Shown here: positions 35,917 to 46,528 of the stretch, one piece after another
How positions within the stretch are numbered: the stretch's first letter is position 1
Layout: the number at the start of each line of letters is the position of its first letter
NCBI GenBank assembly: GCA_021234155.1
Contig: JAJEKV010000147.1
Span: forward strand, 871,910 to 935,909
DNA: 64,000 nucleotides
Direction: 5' to 3'
Source: Isoetes taiwanensis
Taxonomy: Eukaryota; Streptophyta; Lycopodiopsida; Isoetales; Isoetaceae
Position numbers and translations under genes: made by a program
The notes under the pieces: generated by a model
Told to the model about the DNA's origin: nothing
Databases searched by the model: none
The model's input: the letters and a program-made list of their open reading frames with translations, nothing else

Positions 35917-37369
35917 GAGCCTTTCCCTTTGAAAGGGACCTGTCTTGAATTGCTCTGGCTTCCTGAATTGGACCTTTCAGCTTGAAGTCCTCAATGGGAG
36001 CAGAGTTGTTGGTGAGAGTATCCATATTGCCTCTGTTCAATACTTTTATTTTAACAGTAGGCTGAGACAGTGATGAATAACCAGAAAAACCAGAGAAATG
36101 GCTGTGAGTTTGAGACTGGTCTATATTTAATGCCAATTTATCTTGAGCCATTATCTTTTTTTTTTCTTTGAATTCTTTTATGACTGCCATTGACATTGAC
36201 ATTGACATTCCAAGTGCTGTTTCTATCCACAATCTTCTTATCTTTAAGCACAAAATGTTCAGCTTGTTGATCTGAGTCCTGAATTTGATGTTGAGCTTGG
36301 CCAAATGATCCCCTTTTATTGAAATCTGAGAAATCTGCCTTTTCCTTTTCCTTTTCTGCTGAAATTGAGCATTGTGAACAGGAGAAATGCCTAGAGTTGC
36401 AAGCATGGCAGAGATTTGGTAGACCTACCCATCTTAATTGAATAGAAGCTTTGGATCTAAAATAGTCAATGAAAGGAATAGAGGTTGGAATTGGCTTAGA
36501 AAAATCAAGTTGAACATAGCATCTTGGAGGTTTAAATGAGGAGAATTCAGTTGCAATGTAAGTGCCAATAGAATTAAAGATTTGAAAGAAGCAATCTTCA
36601 TGCTAGTAAATTGGGCTAAGGTCATTCATTTGCACATGAGCAATACAAAGCTTTTCAAAATCAGGAAGAGAGAGAGTAGGACTCCACTTAAGAAAGTTAA
36701 GCTGGAAAGTATCACAGGTAGCTCGACCAATCTTGAGAAAATAGTTGGTAGTTCTGGAGGATCCACATTCAATCATGATGTAAGGAAAGTTAAGCCAGAA
36801 TATAGAGTTAATGATAATTCCTTTGTGGAGTTTTAAGAGCTGATCCCACATTCTCTCAATTTTCAGCCCGATTTTGTCTATCCTAGGTAATCAATACAGC
36901 AGTATTTTGTAATGTCTGAATTCTTGAAGCAAACAGTGGAGTGAAGCTTAATACCTTTGAACTGAAGAACAGAGGGCGGGGTCAGAGCTTTCATTCTACC
37001 CAAGTTGTTTGCAAGTTCCTGGTCAGTCAAAATTTCAACAGTTGGCCTTTGGAGTCCGTTTCGAATGGGAATACCATTTGCATCAAGAGATGGGACGCCA
37101 TTGTAACCAGGATCCTTGGAGAGATCGTCCCAGATAGGAGTGGATCGATCAAGGTGATGCATACCTTTTTGAAAGATGCCAGAGTCAGAAAAATCCCCAA
37201 ATTTTATGAAGGAAGAGGGATGCTCATGGAAATTACTTAACTGGAATAGCAGATCGGCTCGATCACTGGCGGGCAGGAGCATAAATTGGTGCAGAAGAGA
37301 AATGGAATTAAAGTTTAGGGTTTTTGCAGTGGTATATTTCCCTTTTTTCGAATTTTCAGCCGAAGCCAT
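35917..37369 (-). pseudogene. LINE ORF1, N-terminal part (interrupted)
   Basis: ORF1 starts at the ATG at 37367-37369 (MASAENSKKGKYTTAKTL). The first part, to 36878, has the fold typical of plant LINE ORF1 N-termini (STVCFKNSDITKYCCIDYLG near its end). After a frame change come WLNFPYIMIECGSSRTTNYFLKIGRATCDTF and, in further frames, FSKPIPTSIPF and WVGLPNLCHACNSRHFSCSQC. The latter is a cysteine/histidine knuckle in the place expected for the zf-CCHC_4 motif of these proteins. It ends at the CACTA-A junction with KGKAP, which joins in frame to 7275. Two or more frame breaks are visible. Confidence 0.82.
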
Positions 37370-37575
37370 TAAAAATTGAGAAATTGCAGGAGGAAACAAC
37401 AAAGGAGACCGAAAGGATGATGATTAAGCAAAGAGGGCTACGAAATAGTTACAAATGGAGAAGGAATGGAGAAAAGAAAAGCAGAGAAGCTAACTACCAA
37501 CTAGAGAGGTCGGAAGACCAAAAATTGCCAGAGATTGCAACCAAGGCAAGGAACTGCACTGTTTATTGTTCAGAA
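37370..37575 (-). mobile_element. Probable LINE 5' untranslated end
   Basis: Purine-rich sequence upstream of the ORF1 ATG. The precise 5' end is not visible because I found no target duplication; GH51 gene sequence begins at 37654, so the LINE ends between these points. Confidence 0.5.
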
Positions 37576-37653
37576 TAAACTTTCACAATTATCATCTTTT
37601 TAGAATTTTATGTGCTGAATATAGATATAGATATAACTGAAACTTTTGCATAG

Positions 37654-38516
37654 GACATACTTGACGGTATCGAATTTGCCAAAGGCCCTACCAATACAAA
37701 ATGGGGAGCATTGCGTGCCAGTATGGGACACCCCGACCCATTTAAACAACATTGCTATAGGAAATGAGGAATGTGGAAAGCAATATTATCGAGGTTTGAA
37801 TGTCTGGCCTTGTATCTCTGCTCCAAGTTACTTCCTAGCAGTTGTATTCATTAAAACTCTGTTTATTCAATCAGATAATTATATGAAGTTTTATAAAGCT
37901 ATTAAGTTGAGCTATCCTGACATCAAATTGATTTACAACTGCGATGGGTCATCAAAACAACTTGACCATCCAGCAGATCTCTTTGACTTTCATGTATGTA
38001 ACATCCTGATAAGGACATAAGCAGACAATCACATTTAATTTATCCAATGTTTTTCTTGTGTCAGATTTATACATCTGCATCCACTCTATTTTCAATGGTT
38101 CATCAATTTGATTATATAAGCAGAGATGGTCCAAAGGTGAGGGTATAAATGAAAAGGATTCTATCCATTTAATATGCAATCTTCTACTCATCTTCTTGCA
38201 GGCATTTGAAGGTGCATTTCTTATTGGCCTGGAATTAAATAGGTAAGGAAATAGACACATGAGGAGAAGCTAGTTAACTAACCTGATTTTGAATCCTTGA
38301 TATCCAGCGACTTGTGGAAATGGCAAGTTATGCACCACTTTTCGTCAACAAAAATGATCGAAGGTAACCTGTGCTGTGCTCCATAATCTGAATATGCTAG
38401 ACTCACAAGTCACTTGATATTTTGGCAGATGGAATCCAGATAGCATTGTTTTTGATTCATGGCAACAGTACGGGACTCCTAGTTATTGGGACAAAATCAG
38501 TTCTTACGCTTCTTGA
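37654..38516 (+). pseudogene. Alpha-L-arabinofuranosidase (GH51) fragment
   Basis: Six exon-like pieces match the C-terminal part of the catalytic domain of plant GH51 enzymes, which trim arabinose from cell-wall arabinans and arabinoxylans. Pieces: 37654-37793 (DILDGIEFAKGPTN, RASMGHPDPF, then GNEECGKQYYRG after a frameshift), 37875-37993 (YPDIKLIYNCDGSS, LDHPADLFDFH), 38065-38136 (YTSASTLFSMVHQFDYISRDGPK), 38202-38242 (AFEGAFLIGLELNR), 38308-38363 (DLVEMASYAPLFVNKNDRR) and 38429-38516 (WNPDSIVFDSWQQYGTPSYW, then a stop). Most borders are GT/AG. The GNE motif holds the acid/base glutamate. The N-terminal half and the final beta-domain are absent, and there is a frameshift near 37744, so this is a pseudogene fragment. 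Confidence 0.88.
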
Positions 38517-38612
38517 CAGTTTTTTCAAGACTTGGGTAGTCGGGTGTTATTTTATTCTCGTTTGTGTTTCCATGTCTTTTAACTAGCATTTCCTTGTTAA
38601 ACCTAATTACAG

Positions 38613-39362
38613 GCTCAACAAAATCCAGGGATGCCTACACCTAGACTTTTTATGGTTGGTCGATTAGACGTTGCTACGTCTGGACTTATTTTAATTACAA
38701 ATGATGGTAAGATATGTAAGCACATAAAGCTTTATTATTTAATTGCATAAATTGATCTTAACTTGGCAGGAGAATTTGGACATAAGGTTTCACATCCAAC
38801 TTCTGGAGTTACCAAGGAGTGAGTCCCAAATCCTTCAGAATATTTAATGTCTCTTCAAAATATTTGGCGAGAGACAATTTTCAACACAAACATTGGATAG
38901 TCATCGATAAAATTGCGGGGCCTTGTACCAGGTATATTGCAAATCAGTAGATGAGAAGGTTAGTAGGCGGCAACTACAAACTATTATTGGTGGAACAAAA
39001 GTGGATGGTGTTTTGTGTATTCCCAAGGAAGTTGAACTCCCGGCCGGGAAAAACAAAGACGTTTACTTATTTATTGTGGTAAATATTCAAGATTGTCCCA
39101 TTTAACTCGATTTACAATTAATGTCCTTGCATTTTGCTAATTGCAATTAGAATATGCAAGTCAATGATGGACGCAAGCACGAAGTTCGGCACCTTGTAGA
39201 GAATGCTGGGCTGGAGGTGCCTTTTGCATTTGTAGATATTCGAGAGTGAATTTAGATGCCATTGCTTGCTGGTGGTAAAGTTGGAAAAATGTTTTGCAGG
39301 TCCAAGGCCTTAAGAGAGTAAGGATTGGTATTAAGAATCTCCAATGCTTCCTGCTCAGCTAG
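38613..39362 (+). pseudogene. Pseudouridine synthase (RsuA/RluB family, plastid SVR1-like) fragment
   Basis: Exon-like pieces: 38613-38706 (PRLFMVGRLDVATSGLILIT, with the catalytic Asp in GRLD), 38770-38818 (GEFGHKVSHPTSGVTK), about 38931-39078 (KVSRRQLQTIIGGTKVDGVLC in a shifted frame), 39151-39216 (VNDGRKHEVRHLVENAGLE) and 39300-39362 (GLKRVRIG, then a stop). The order and spacing fit the catalytic domain of this rRNA-modifying family; plants have a plastid member, SVR1, and the wording resembles it, but I do not assign the symbol. Missing are the N-terminal transit peptide and S4 domain and the last residues. One frameshift lies near 38935. It starts only ~100 bp after the GH51 fragment ends. 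Confidence 0.85.
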
Positions 39363-40304
39363 CTTTGCATTTTCGTGGCCTCTGCAGGCAGCAAGGAATG
39401 CCCTTCAAACTACAATATTAGGTTGGCAGGGCTTTGTATCTATGATGTTCTGATGCACTCCAAGCATTGAGTCAAAGTGGAAACGACAGATGTCCACTAG
39501 ACCCTCATGGTTCATAAGCTATCTGGTTATATGCCATATGTAGTGCAGATGTTTTGCTTCGTGTGGCTATCTCAAATGTAGTACAAGGAAAGAAAGCAGA
39601 AAGGTCAGACATATGTTGTATCGCTCACATCATTCAAGTTCTGCAGCACAAAGTTATGTACTGACTATTATTTTTTCCCAACTATATAAGGTAATCACGT
39701 TAACAAAAGCATCTCCACATGCAAACATGTGGCTAGAGTGCAAAACTAATTCGTTAACCTGGAAATGAGATGACAAAGTGCAAATGCTAACAATTGCAGA
39801 TCAGTGCAGTTTCTCTCTCATGTAGCAAATTTTATTGAAGCCATTTGTAGAGTAATGCAATAATCAGTGCTATATTTTGCTCTTGAATGGTCCAAAATGA
39901 CGCGGTGTTTTTAATTGTTCTTTGTTCTTGTTTGGGAGAAGTTGTCTAAGTGTGACCATTATGGATTATGGATTATGGACCTGTAACTAGATTCTGTTTT
40001 CCAGAGCTTCATGCTGCATTATCTTTAAGAAATAAGATTTTAGAGTGGTAGTGTGGATTCCTGAATATGATAAAGTATGGGAGGATGGACATTTTTAAAT
40101 GTTGATAAATGACATGCTTCTGCGCTTACAGGATGTGCACATCTCAGAATTTTATATGTCCTTCCGTTGCTAAAATAGGGTTTTCTAGTTGGACTTGGAA
40201 GTAGATTAGCTTCAAAAACTCAGGTGAAGCTATGGCAAAAGGTTTCCCAAAAATTCAAACGTTTCTCTAGCTTTTGAGTTTCAATAAAATTGTAGCATCT
40301 TCAC
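39363..40304. other. No gene recognised
   Basis: Intron-like AT-rich DNA between two gene fragments. I see short matches to splice-like signals, but no protein I can name. Confidence 0.5.
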
Positions 40305-40310
40305 GAACAA

Positions 40311-40465
40311 ATGCAAGACAAAATGCCAGAAGATGTTGCTGAAGCTTTTGATGTTGTTCTTCACAAAGGAGAAGTTGGCCATGTTTATAACATTGGTACC
40401 AAGAAGGAGAGGCGTGTTTTGGATGTGGCAACGCAAGCTTTTTGATCTTCAGCCAGAGGTAGCTA
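40311..40465 (+). pseudogene. UDP-rhamnose synthase (RHM-type) exon fragment
   Basis: The frame MPEDVAEAFDVVLHKGEVGHVYNIGTKKERRVLDVAT (written here only as overlapping motifs: DVAEAFDVVLHKGEVGHVYN and GTKKERRVLDVA) is highly characteristic of the N-terminal UDP-glucose 4,6-dehydratase domain of plant RHM enzymes. A one-base shift then gives KLFDLQPE, matching CKLFGLQPE-like sequence of the family, followed by a GTAGCT donor. Upstream and downstream RHM sequence is absent. The frameshift and isolation make it a pseudogene fragment. Confidence 0.85.
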
Positions 40466-41292
40466 TTTAGTACGTTGTTCAAGTATTCTATTGTCTAGAA
40501 GTAGCAATTTAAATTGACTATCAAAACATGACTTTGAACTATGATTTAAGCCACTTCACTCTCCGACCATGAAGGGCAACCCTCCGTGCGCAGCACCTTG
40601 TTTTTTTTTTTTTTTTAGCACGCCAGCCTAACCAAGCGTGCAACCCTCCTTGCAATTCTAGGCTATCCACGTAGCAGTTCCAAGTAAGCAAAACGTGAGG
40701 TGGCATGTTCTGCACCTTCAGATCCTCTCTTTTACGAATCAATGGCCGAGAAAATTAGAAAAAATGGCTAAAAATAGCACGGAGATGGAGAAGGTCGCGA
40801 AATAACTCCCTCCGTCCATCGAGCCTTTATTTTTTTGGTTTCGCTCGTCCAATTCCTTCTTTCTGTGACTATCCGCAATTTTCATTTCTTCCTCTCCTCA
40901 TACTAACAGAGCCAAAGGATTCCGATCTGGTAAGAACCTATATGGGCGTCGTTGTTGCTCCTAAATCCAAAACCGGTTCCTTTCGTATTAAACGGAGAAA
41001 ATCAGAAATTGACGAAAAAATAAACAGAGATATGGAGAAGTACGCCGGTTCTTCCTATGTCGCTCGCTTGGGAGTCTCGCAGGCAGCAGAGGCAATGAAC
41101 ATGGTTTTTATATTATTTAGCTTTTTCCTGATTTCAGCTACGATTTATGGGTTGCCTTTCTTATATTGTCTACTCCTTCTTCTTTTGCCAATATCCAATC
41201 TATAGATCTAGATCCGGCTACATGCCTGCACCAGTAACAGGTAATTTATTTTCTTGCAAATTTTACAGGCATTCAGATTCTGGTTTCCTTCC
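40466..41292. other. Mostly non-coding; small unassigned open frame
   Basis: An 88-codon open frame at 40942-41205 (+) begins with a basic, Lys/Arg-rich stretch (GSFRIKRRKSEIDEKINRDM) and ends in a hydrophobic segment that could span a membrane. I do not recognise it and rate it unlikely to be real. Confidence 0.35.
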
Positions 41293-41450
41293 ATGGGTAT
41301 AAAATCACTCGTGGGGTTGAAAAAGTAGTGTCCGGACGTCTGCTTGCTTTGCTTTGCTTTTGCTTTATCGAATTGCTTTGCTCGTTCTTCTCAGCACACA
41401 GCGAACTGTGAATTCCCCCCAAACTCGATCACTCCTACGGATCGATGACA

Positions 41451-43640
41451 TGGCTGTCCGATTATTGGGGAATCAGTTACGGTTGGCTTTGGCGGGAGGA
41501 ATGATGGAGTGTAATTGCGAAATTGAAGGAGGCAAAGTTGGCGGGAACTGTCCCTCTTGCCATTCTCGAATTTGGTTACGGTGGAGAATCGGATTGGAGT
41601 TTCTCATATTCATAATTTGAATGGATGAAGATGAGAAGAGACCGATTTTTCGTGAAATTGATCTTTGCCGTAAAGAGGGAATCAAGGAAACGCATAAAAG
41701 GGAATTGATGGAAGCGCCTGCTAATTCCAAAGAATTAAGCCTCGGTGTGAGAAGAATTCGGGGAGATTTCAAAGGATATGCATGATTATTTTGAGGATCG
41801 ACAAAACATGCCAATGCTTTAGATAAGGCTGCTATTGTGGACAGATTTGTAAGAAAGATAAAACCAAATGTACCTTTACAAGTAAGCGTTGCCAGGCACA
41901 AAAAGAGAGACAAAGGTTATGCAAAAAGTGATTGCTAATGTGAAGGAAACTACTATGCAAAGGCGACAAACGAACGAAAAGATTGACATTCGGCAGCAAA
42001 AAGGTCAACTTTACAAATGGTTACATCCACAGAGAATAAACTTAATCATTCTGCATAAAGAGCCAGGCTGCTTGAAGTGCCTAGAAAATCTATTTGTGCA
42101 GCCTATAGAAGAAGAGTAATGGCGAAAGGGAATCAGGTCCCCTGGTCTATGTTTTTGAGGAAGAAAAGGTCGATTCATCGGTGATGAAGTGAAAAAGGTT
42201 GTCTGCGGCAGCTCGGACTGAAAACACAAGAGTTTCTCCATACAAAAAACATGTGAGGAAGTTTAAGACAGAAAATGGCAATAAAGTTGACCATCCAATC
42301 CATTTGCTTGAGGTCTCCCATGTATTTATATCTGGAATGTTTCTGGTCAGCTGTTAATTTGTAGTGTTTGATAAAACTTTTCATGTTGAAGTTGAACAAT
42401 TTATGCTTCACATGTTTTATGTATGAATTTGCTATCTGCATTGTTTCAAAGTCCCTATTGCTTTATAAATTTGCATTACGCAATGTCTCAAAGTATCTTT
42501 GATTAATTACTTATTATGATTGATTTGCTTCATTGTTTCAGTACTTTCATGATTTTGCTTTATGCATTACAAAATGAATTTTACATGTTGTCTGCAGCTC
42601 CAGTTCTATATGGCTTTCAAGCAACAATATCCACATATCAACATTGCACAACAAACATTTGAGAGGTGAAGCCTTCATTTGTTAGAAGACTTCATGAGAG
42701 GGAAACTTCTTCTTTGTCCATTATCACATCCATTTGGAATTTGTTCTTCAAACGAGAAGAATAAGAACAGACCCTAGAGGTGTTCATGAAAATTGTTCCT
42801 GCAATTGCAGTGTGTGTGGAGAAGGAGATGAATGCAAAGCTAAATTGATGACTTACAAGTCTACTAGTGAGTTGTGGAGGGAACTTGTATGTGAAAAGCA
42901 AGATCCCTTAGAAGAATGGCACAAGCATTCCTGTCTGATGGTTGCTTGTAAATCTTGTGGTTTGAAAAGGTACATTTAACATTCATGTATATCTATTTTG
43001 GAAATGAGCTAACGTTGTAGCTTTCAGATTGCCAATCTGTCCAAAGGAAAAGACAATGAAAGACATTTCTGTTGAGTGGAAACAGTTTGAGAAGGTATAT
43101 TAATTTGTTTTAGTGTTATTTACTTTTGCAACCATGTTTTTTGGAGTGATGGTTGCACATCTCAATTCAAAGGTGCCAGACCCTTCTGGTACATAGGTAG
43201 AAATTTTGTGAACAATCCTACTCTGGAATATTTATGGTGTTTTTTTGCAAGTTCTCATGGTAAAGGAGAACATGATGGAGCTGGAGCTGTTTTGAAATTA
43301 ATTCTAGCAAAGGAGCAACTGAAGTATGATTCCTGGAAGCTGCAATGTGCTAAGGATGCGGTGGAATTCCTAAAATGGTACATTGAAAACCATCCTTGTG
43401 CCAATGAAAAAAAGAGGTATTTTCTGGTAGGCTGGCCTAGTGTTTGCTTTGATGGAATTGCTTTGATGCTGTTCCACAGCATTCGATGTGAATATCTGAG
43501 TTGGAGTTACAGGATCAGGAAGAATAGTCTGCTGAGGTTCAAGGCTAGTTTCCTTGATATTGATTGTAGCTCTTCTCAACCTGCTCTTAATTCCCAAAGA
43601 AGCTCCTTCCCTCGAAGAACTTGGAATATTTTCTAAAATA
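41451..43640 (+). pseudogene. Decayed cysteine-rich transposase-like gene
   Basis: Pieces in order: a possible N-terminus at 41451 (MAVRLLGNQLRLALAG, then CNCEIEGGKVGGNCPSC); an acidic/basic piece at 41622-41784 (MDEDEKRPIFREIDLC); FYMAFKQQYPHINIAQQTFER at about 42601-42670; VRRLHERETS; then 42770-42970 with CNCSVCGEGDECKAKL, SELWRELVC, HKHSCLMVACKSCGLK; LPICPKEKTM at about 43030; and FFASSHGKGEHDGAGAVLKL at 43240-43300. The last motif (HGKG..DG.G) and the cysteine spacing remind me of uncharacterised transposase-like proteins found in many animals and some plants. The central catalytic part between 43090 and 43200 is missing and frames change, so it is decayed. The family name is not certain. 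Confidence 0.55.
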
Positions 43641-43795
43641 CCTTCATATGCACGGTCAGAATCACCAGCATCTTCATTCACATCAGCAAATTCACCAAAT
43701 TCATCTAAATCCACATAGTCATCATGTTTCCTTTTTGTTGGTAACTTTTCCTGCAAATAACATGACCAAAACTTTTCAACAAAAGCAATTTTCAC
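43370..43795 (-). CDS. Acidic open frame, unassigned, antisense to the transposase-like gene end
   Basis: The frame contains KLPTKRKHDDYVDLDEFGEF and DAGDSDRAYEGI, an acidic patch after a basic nuclear-signal-like KRKHDD. It may be the C-terminal part of the minus-strand gene starting at 45020. Real coding status is unsure because it overlaps the plus-strand gene remnant. Confidence 0.3.
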   Translation of the reverse strand: MKIAFVEKFWSCYLQEKLPTKRKHDDYVDLDEFGEFADVNEDAGDSDRAYEGILENIPSSSREGASLGIKSRLRRATINIKETSLEPQQTILPDPVTPTQIFTSNAVEQHQSNSIKANTRPAYQKIPLFFIGTRMVFNVPF

Positions 43796-44142
43796 AAATA
43801 AAGCAAAGCAAATAAATAATACTTACTTTCTTAGATGATTCTTACGTTTCTTGTCGTTCTTCTTTTTCTTCTCCTTCATTTGCATTGGTCTCTAAGCCAA
43901 GTTCTTCAAAGAATTTCATTGGGACATCCATAGAACAATCCGGGCATTTTTATTCTCTACAAGAAGCGGGCTGCAAATTAAATGATAAGCATGTTGGCAT
44001 GGTAGCACTTTGCACTAATCTTGTAGTCATCTTGGAAAGCTAATCCACATGCGAACATGGTATTTCATAACACAATGGCAACCCGCTTTGCAATAACTTG
44101 AACCGAATACGTGAGGCATTTACACTACTCAAGTTATAGCAA

Positions 44143-45020
44143 TTAGCCCCCGTAATTCTTCCATTTGAGCAGGTCCCTTTCTAGCACTCCATGTAATGCT
44201 TCCAATTCATTCTTCTTCTCAACTTGATGATCATCCACCTTTTCAATAAGGCTCTCTAATTTCCGCAATAGAATTTCTCCCGCATCAAGTCCCCGCATCA
44301 AGTCCTCAATTCTTTTCTTATCGAATCGGACTTTTCTACTTTGGATTCCAAAAATTGATCTCACCGCAACCCGCTTTATGTCTTCTCGCTTGCTTCGATC
44401 CTGGCAATATCTCTCTCATTCACATGTCTGTTTAGGGTGATCTTGCTTGCAATGTCTGCCAGATCTTTCTTGCACAATTCAAATTCACCCTCCAACCTAT
44501 TCACTTCTTCATCCAAGACCCTAACATTAAACATTAAGCTACCTCTGTTTAGCAAAGGAACAGCACTTGCCTGAGAGTAAACCTGTGCATTACTTGGCTT
44601 CAATGGTGTGGGATTTGGTGTGGTTCTTCTGCTGCTGCCTGGAGAGGCTGTTTCGGCCAGGGAATGTTTTGGTTCGAGCTTAACTAGCTTCCTTGGGTAC
44701 CTGTCAACTTGTTCTTTAAATGAAACCCAGTTTATCTTGTGTTCGTCCGGGTTAAGAGCTGCTCGACTACAATTCTCCCAAGTAAATGCAAAGGCAAATT
44801 TCTTCCTGAGCTCATTGTTCGCCAGACCATGAGGATAAAGCTCTGAGATAAGAAAATCTAGCAGTTCTTTTAAATGAGGCTTCACATAAAATTTCTTAAT
44901 TTTACCGTCAGTGAAGCCATGATTCCAGACTGATTCCCAATCCTCGTCAGTAATTTGATCCTCCAACCATTTAATCCATTTCTGCGGTACCATTCCTTCG
45001 TCAGAAAGCTTCATCGCCAT
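44143..45020 (-). pseudogene. Unassigned coiled-coil protein gene, frameshifted
   Basis: From the ATG at 45020, 214 codons read MAMKLSDEGMVPQKWIKWLE and on through HLKELLDFLISELYPHGLAN, a Pro/Ser-rich linker, and a helical tail (VLDEEVNRLEGEFELCKKDL). The tail continues after a one-base shift at about 44370 as RKVRFDKKRIEDLMRGLDAG and a further coiled coil to 44143. I do not recognise the family. A TATAAAAT box lies at 45144-45151 (minus), about 125 bp upstream, inside the right inverted repeat. Its placement suggests the second gene of the transposon at 41293-45158. Confidence 0.5.
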
Positions 45021-45158
45021 CGCCAGAGGTAGTTATGGCGCCAAAATTCTGATTCCGGAGCTAACCGAAATGTGAACCGAAAAAGTTTGCTTTTGCTTTG
45101 CTTTTTGCTTTGCTTTTTCGCGTTTTTTTGTACCCGACTAGTGATTTTATACCCCCAT

Positions 45159-46528
45159 ATTCTTCTTATGTACTGCCGTAGTTTGAGATATTTTATGTGT
45201 AGAATCAAAATCAAGCTTCCTCGCTTTATGCTCTTCGATGGCCATCAAAATGGGTTAGGGTTATGTCGACACTGAGAATAATATGGCGCGGATCTACAGA
45301 AGGAAAATGACGTCTCTTGCAATTTCATCAGGTAAAACCCTTGTGCAATTTAAGCAGGAACGCGTGCTGGATATAAGAGTTTTATCAGACATAAATACAA
45401 GATATCTATTCAAGCAGGAATTTGTGCTGGATATAAGACAGGCTTCATCCTGTAAAATGATGGTACCACCAATGAGTAGTGTATATGGACAATTCGTTAA
45501 ACCTTTCTCATGCATACTTTGATATATTTTTAAGTCTCCAACATGCTTCTGGAGCTATTGCAAGTCCTATTTTTTGGCACATTTTCCAGCTCATGTGCAA
45601 CAAGTGTAGACTTCATCCTCTCTCTTAGCATTTTCATTACCATTTTTGCCCTCCTCAAGTTCATTATCTTCAAACATTTCCTATATTATTGCCTAACAGT
45701 TTCTGTTCATTGATCTTGTATGGCACCAGCATACAGTATGATGTCCTGGAAAAATTGTTTACCTGATCTAACATGCATTGTGAATAAACTTTGTCCACAT
45801 GGAACTACTTTTTTCTTTTGTTTTCTTTCTACAATAATTGTAGATGATTGCTAAGGGTTTCTTGTCCAAAAACAAAGTGAAGAAGGTGGAATATGGCATT
45901 GCGATAAAACAACTTTATGGACCAACATTTCTGGTATATTCCGGTTGGTTGAAGCCACCTTTCGGCCGCTTAGGTGGGCCTGCTTTCTCTGAAGCCTCTT
46001 TTTCTTAAGTCTAACCCTTAAATCCAATGCATGCAATGGAAATATTGCGTTTACCTTGATGGGTTTGTTGGGATTGCAGATTTAAAATCGGCCTGAAGAA
46101 ATATATTCTATAGCTTGAGAAAATCATGGTAGTTTTGGGTGCGCCATCAACGTGGTCGGATGGGCCATCAATGGTGGCCGATGCTTCGCTTCATTTCGCA
46201 GATCTTCTCAACATGGATATAGAAACATGCAATATTGCCTTAAAGCGCAGCATCCCCAGCAATTGTCAAATTTTTGTAACACTTCTGGTGCTCGTTTCCA
46301 ATGTGCATTCTGCAATGCTCCTCATGTAAGCTAAAGCTCCTTTTTCATCATAGAATTTTGGTAAAAAATTGGTAGAAGGTTATTGTTTTGTATCATTGCT
46401 ACATTATAACTGCGGTAGGTTTGCTTTTTCAAGTTCTCTTTCACTTGATGTTAACTTTTAGCCTTCATAGTCTGCTTTTGACTTAGTTTTCTCTTTTTGC
46501 TTCTGTTTTGTGTCACCATCAATTTCAG
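45159..46528. other. Mostly non-coding, with a 60-bp spaced direct repeat
   Basis: AAGCAGGAA..(T/C)GTGCTGGATATAAGA occurs at 45351-45379 and again at 45412-45440. An open stretch at 46126-46328 (+) ending at a GTAAGC donor could be the first exon of the BCCP pseudogene that follows (it contains CNTSGARFQCAFCNAPHV in one frame). No other gene is recognised. Confidence 0.4.

Larger units (their letters stand above)
41293..45158. mobile_element. Probable DNA transposon with short inverted repeats and two convergent genes
   Basis: ATGGGTATAAAATCACTCGT at 41293-41312 is matched in inverse at 45139-45158 (ACTAGTGATTTTATACCCCC), and the similarity extends a few bases inward (GGGTT / GGGTA). Inside are a plus-strand transposase-like gene from the left and a minus-strand gene from the right. 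Each inverted repeat contains TATAAAAT placed upstream of its gene, so both promoters may lie in the repeats. Short GCTTTGCTTTTGC repeats follow both ends. I could not define a target duplication, so the exact ends are uncertain. Confidence 0.55.

Noticed and set aside
37654-39362. A functional GH51 or pseudouridine synthase gene
   Set aside because: Both lack large parts of the family domain and have a frameshift each.
38613-39362. Bacterial contamination (RsuA/RluB-like protein)
   Set aside because: The motifs are interrupted by plant-like GT/AG introns, so it derives from a plant nuclear gene.
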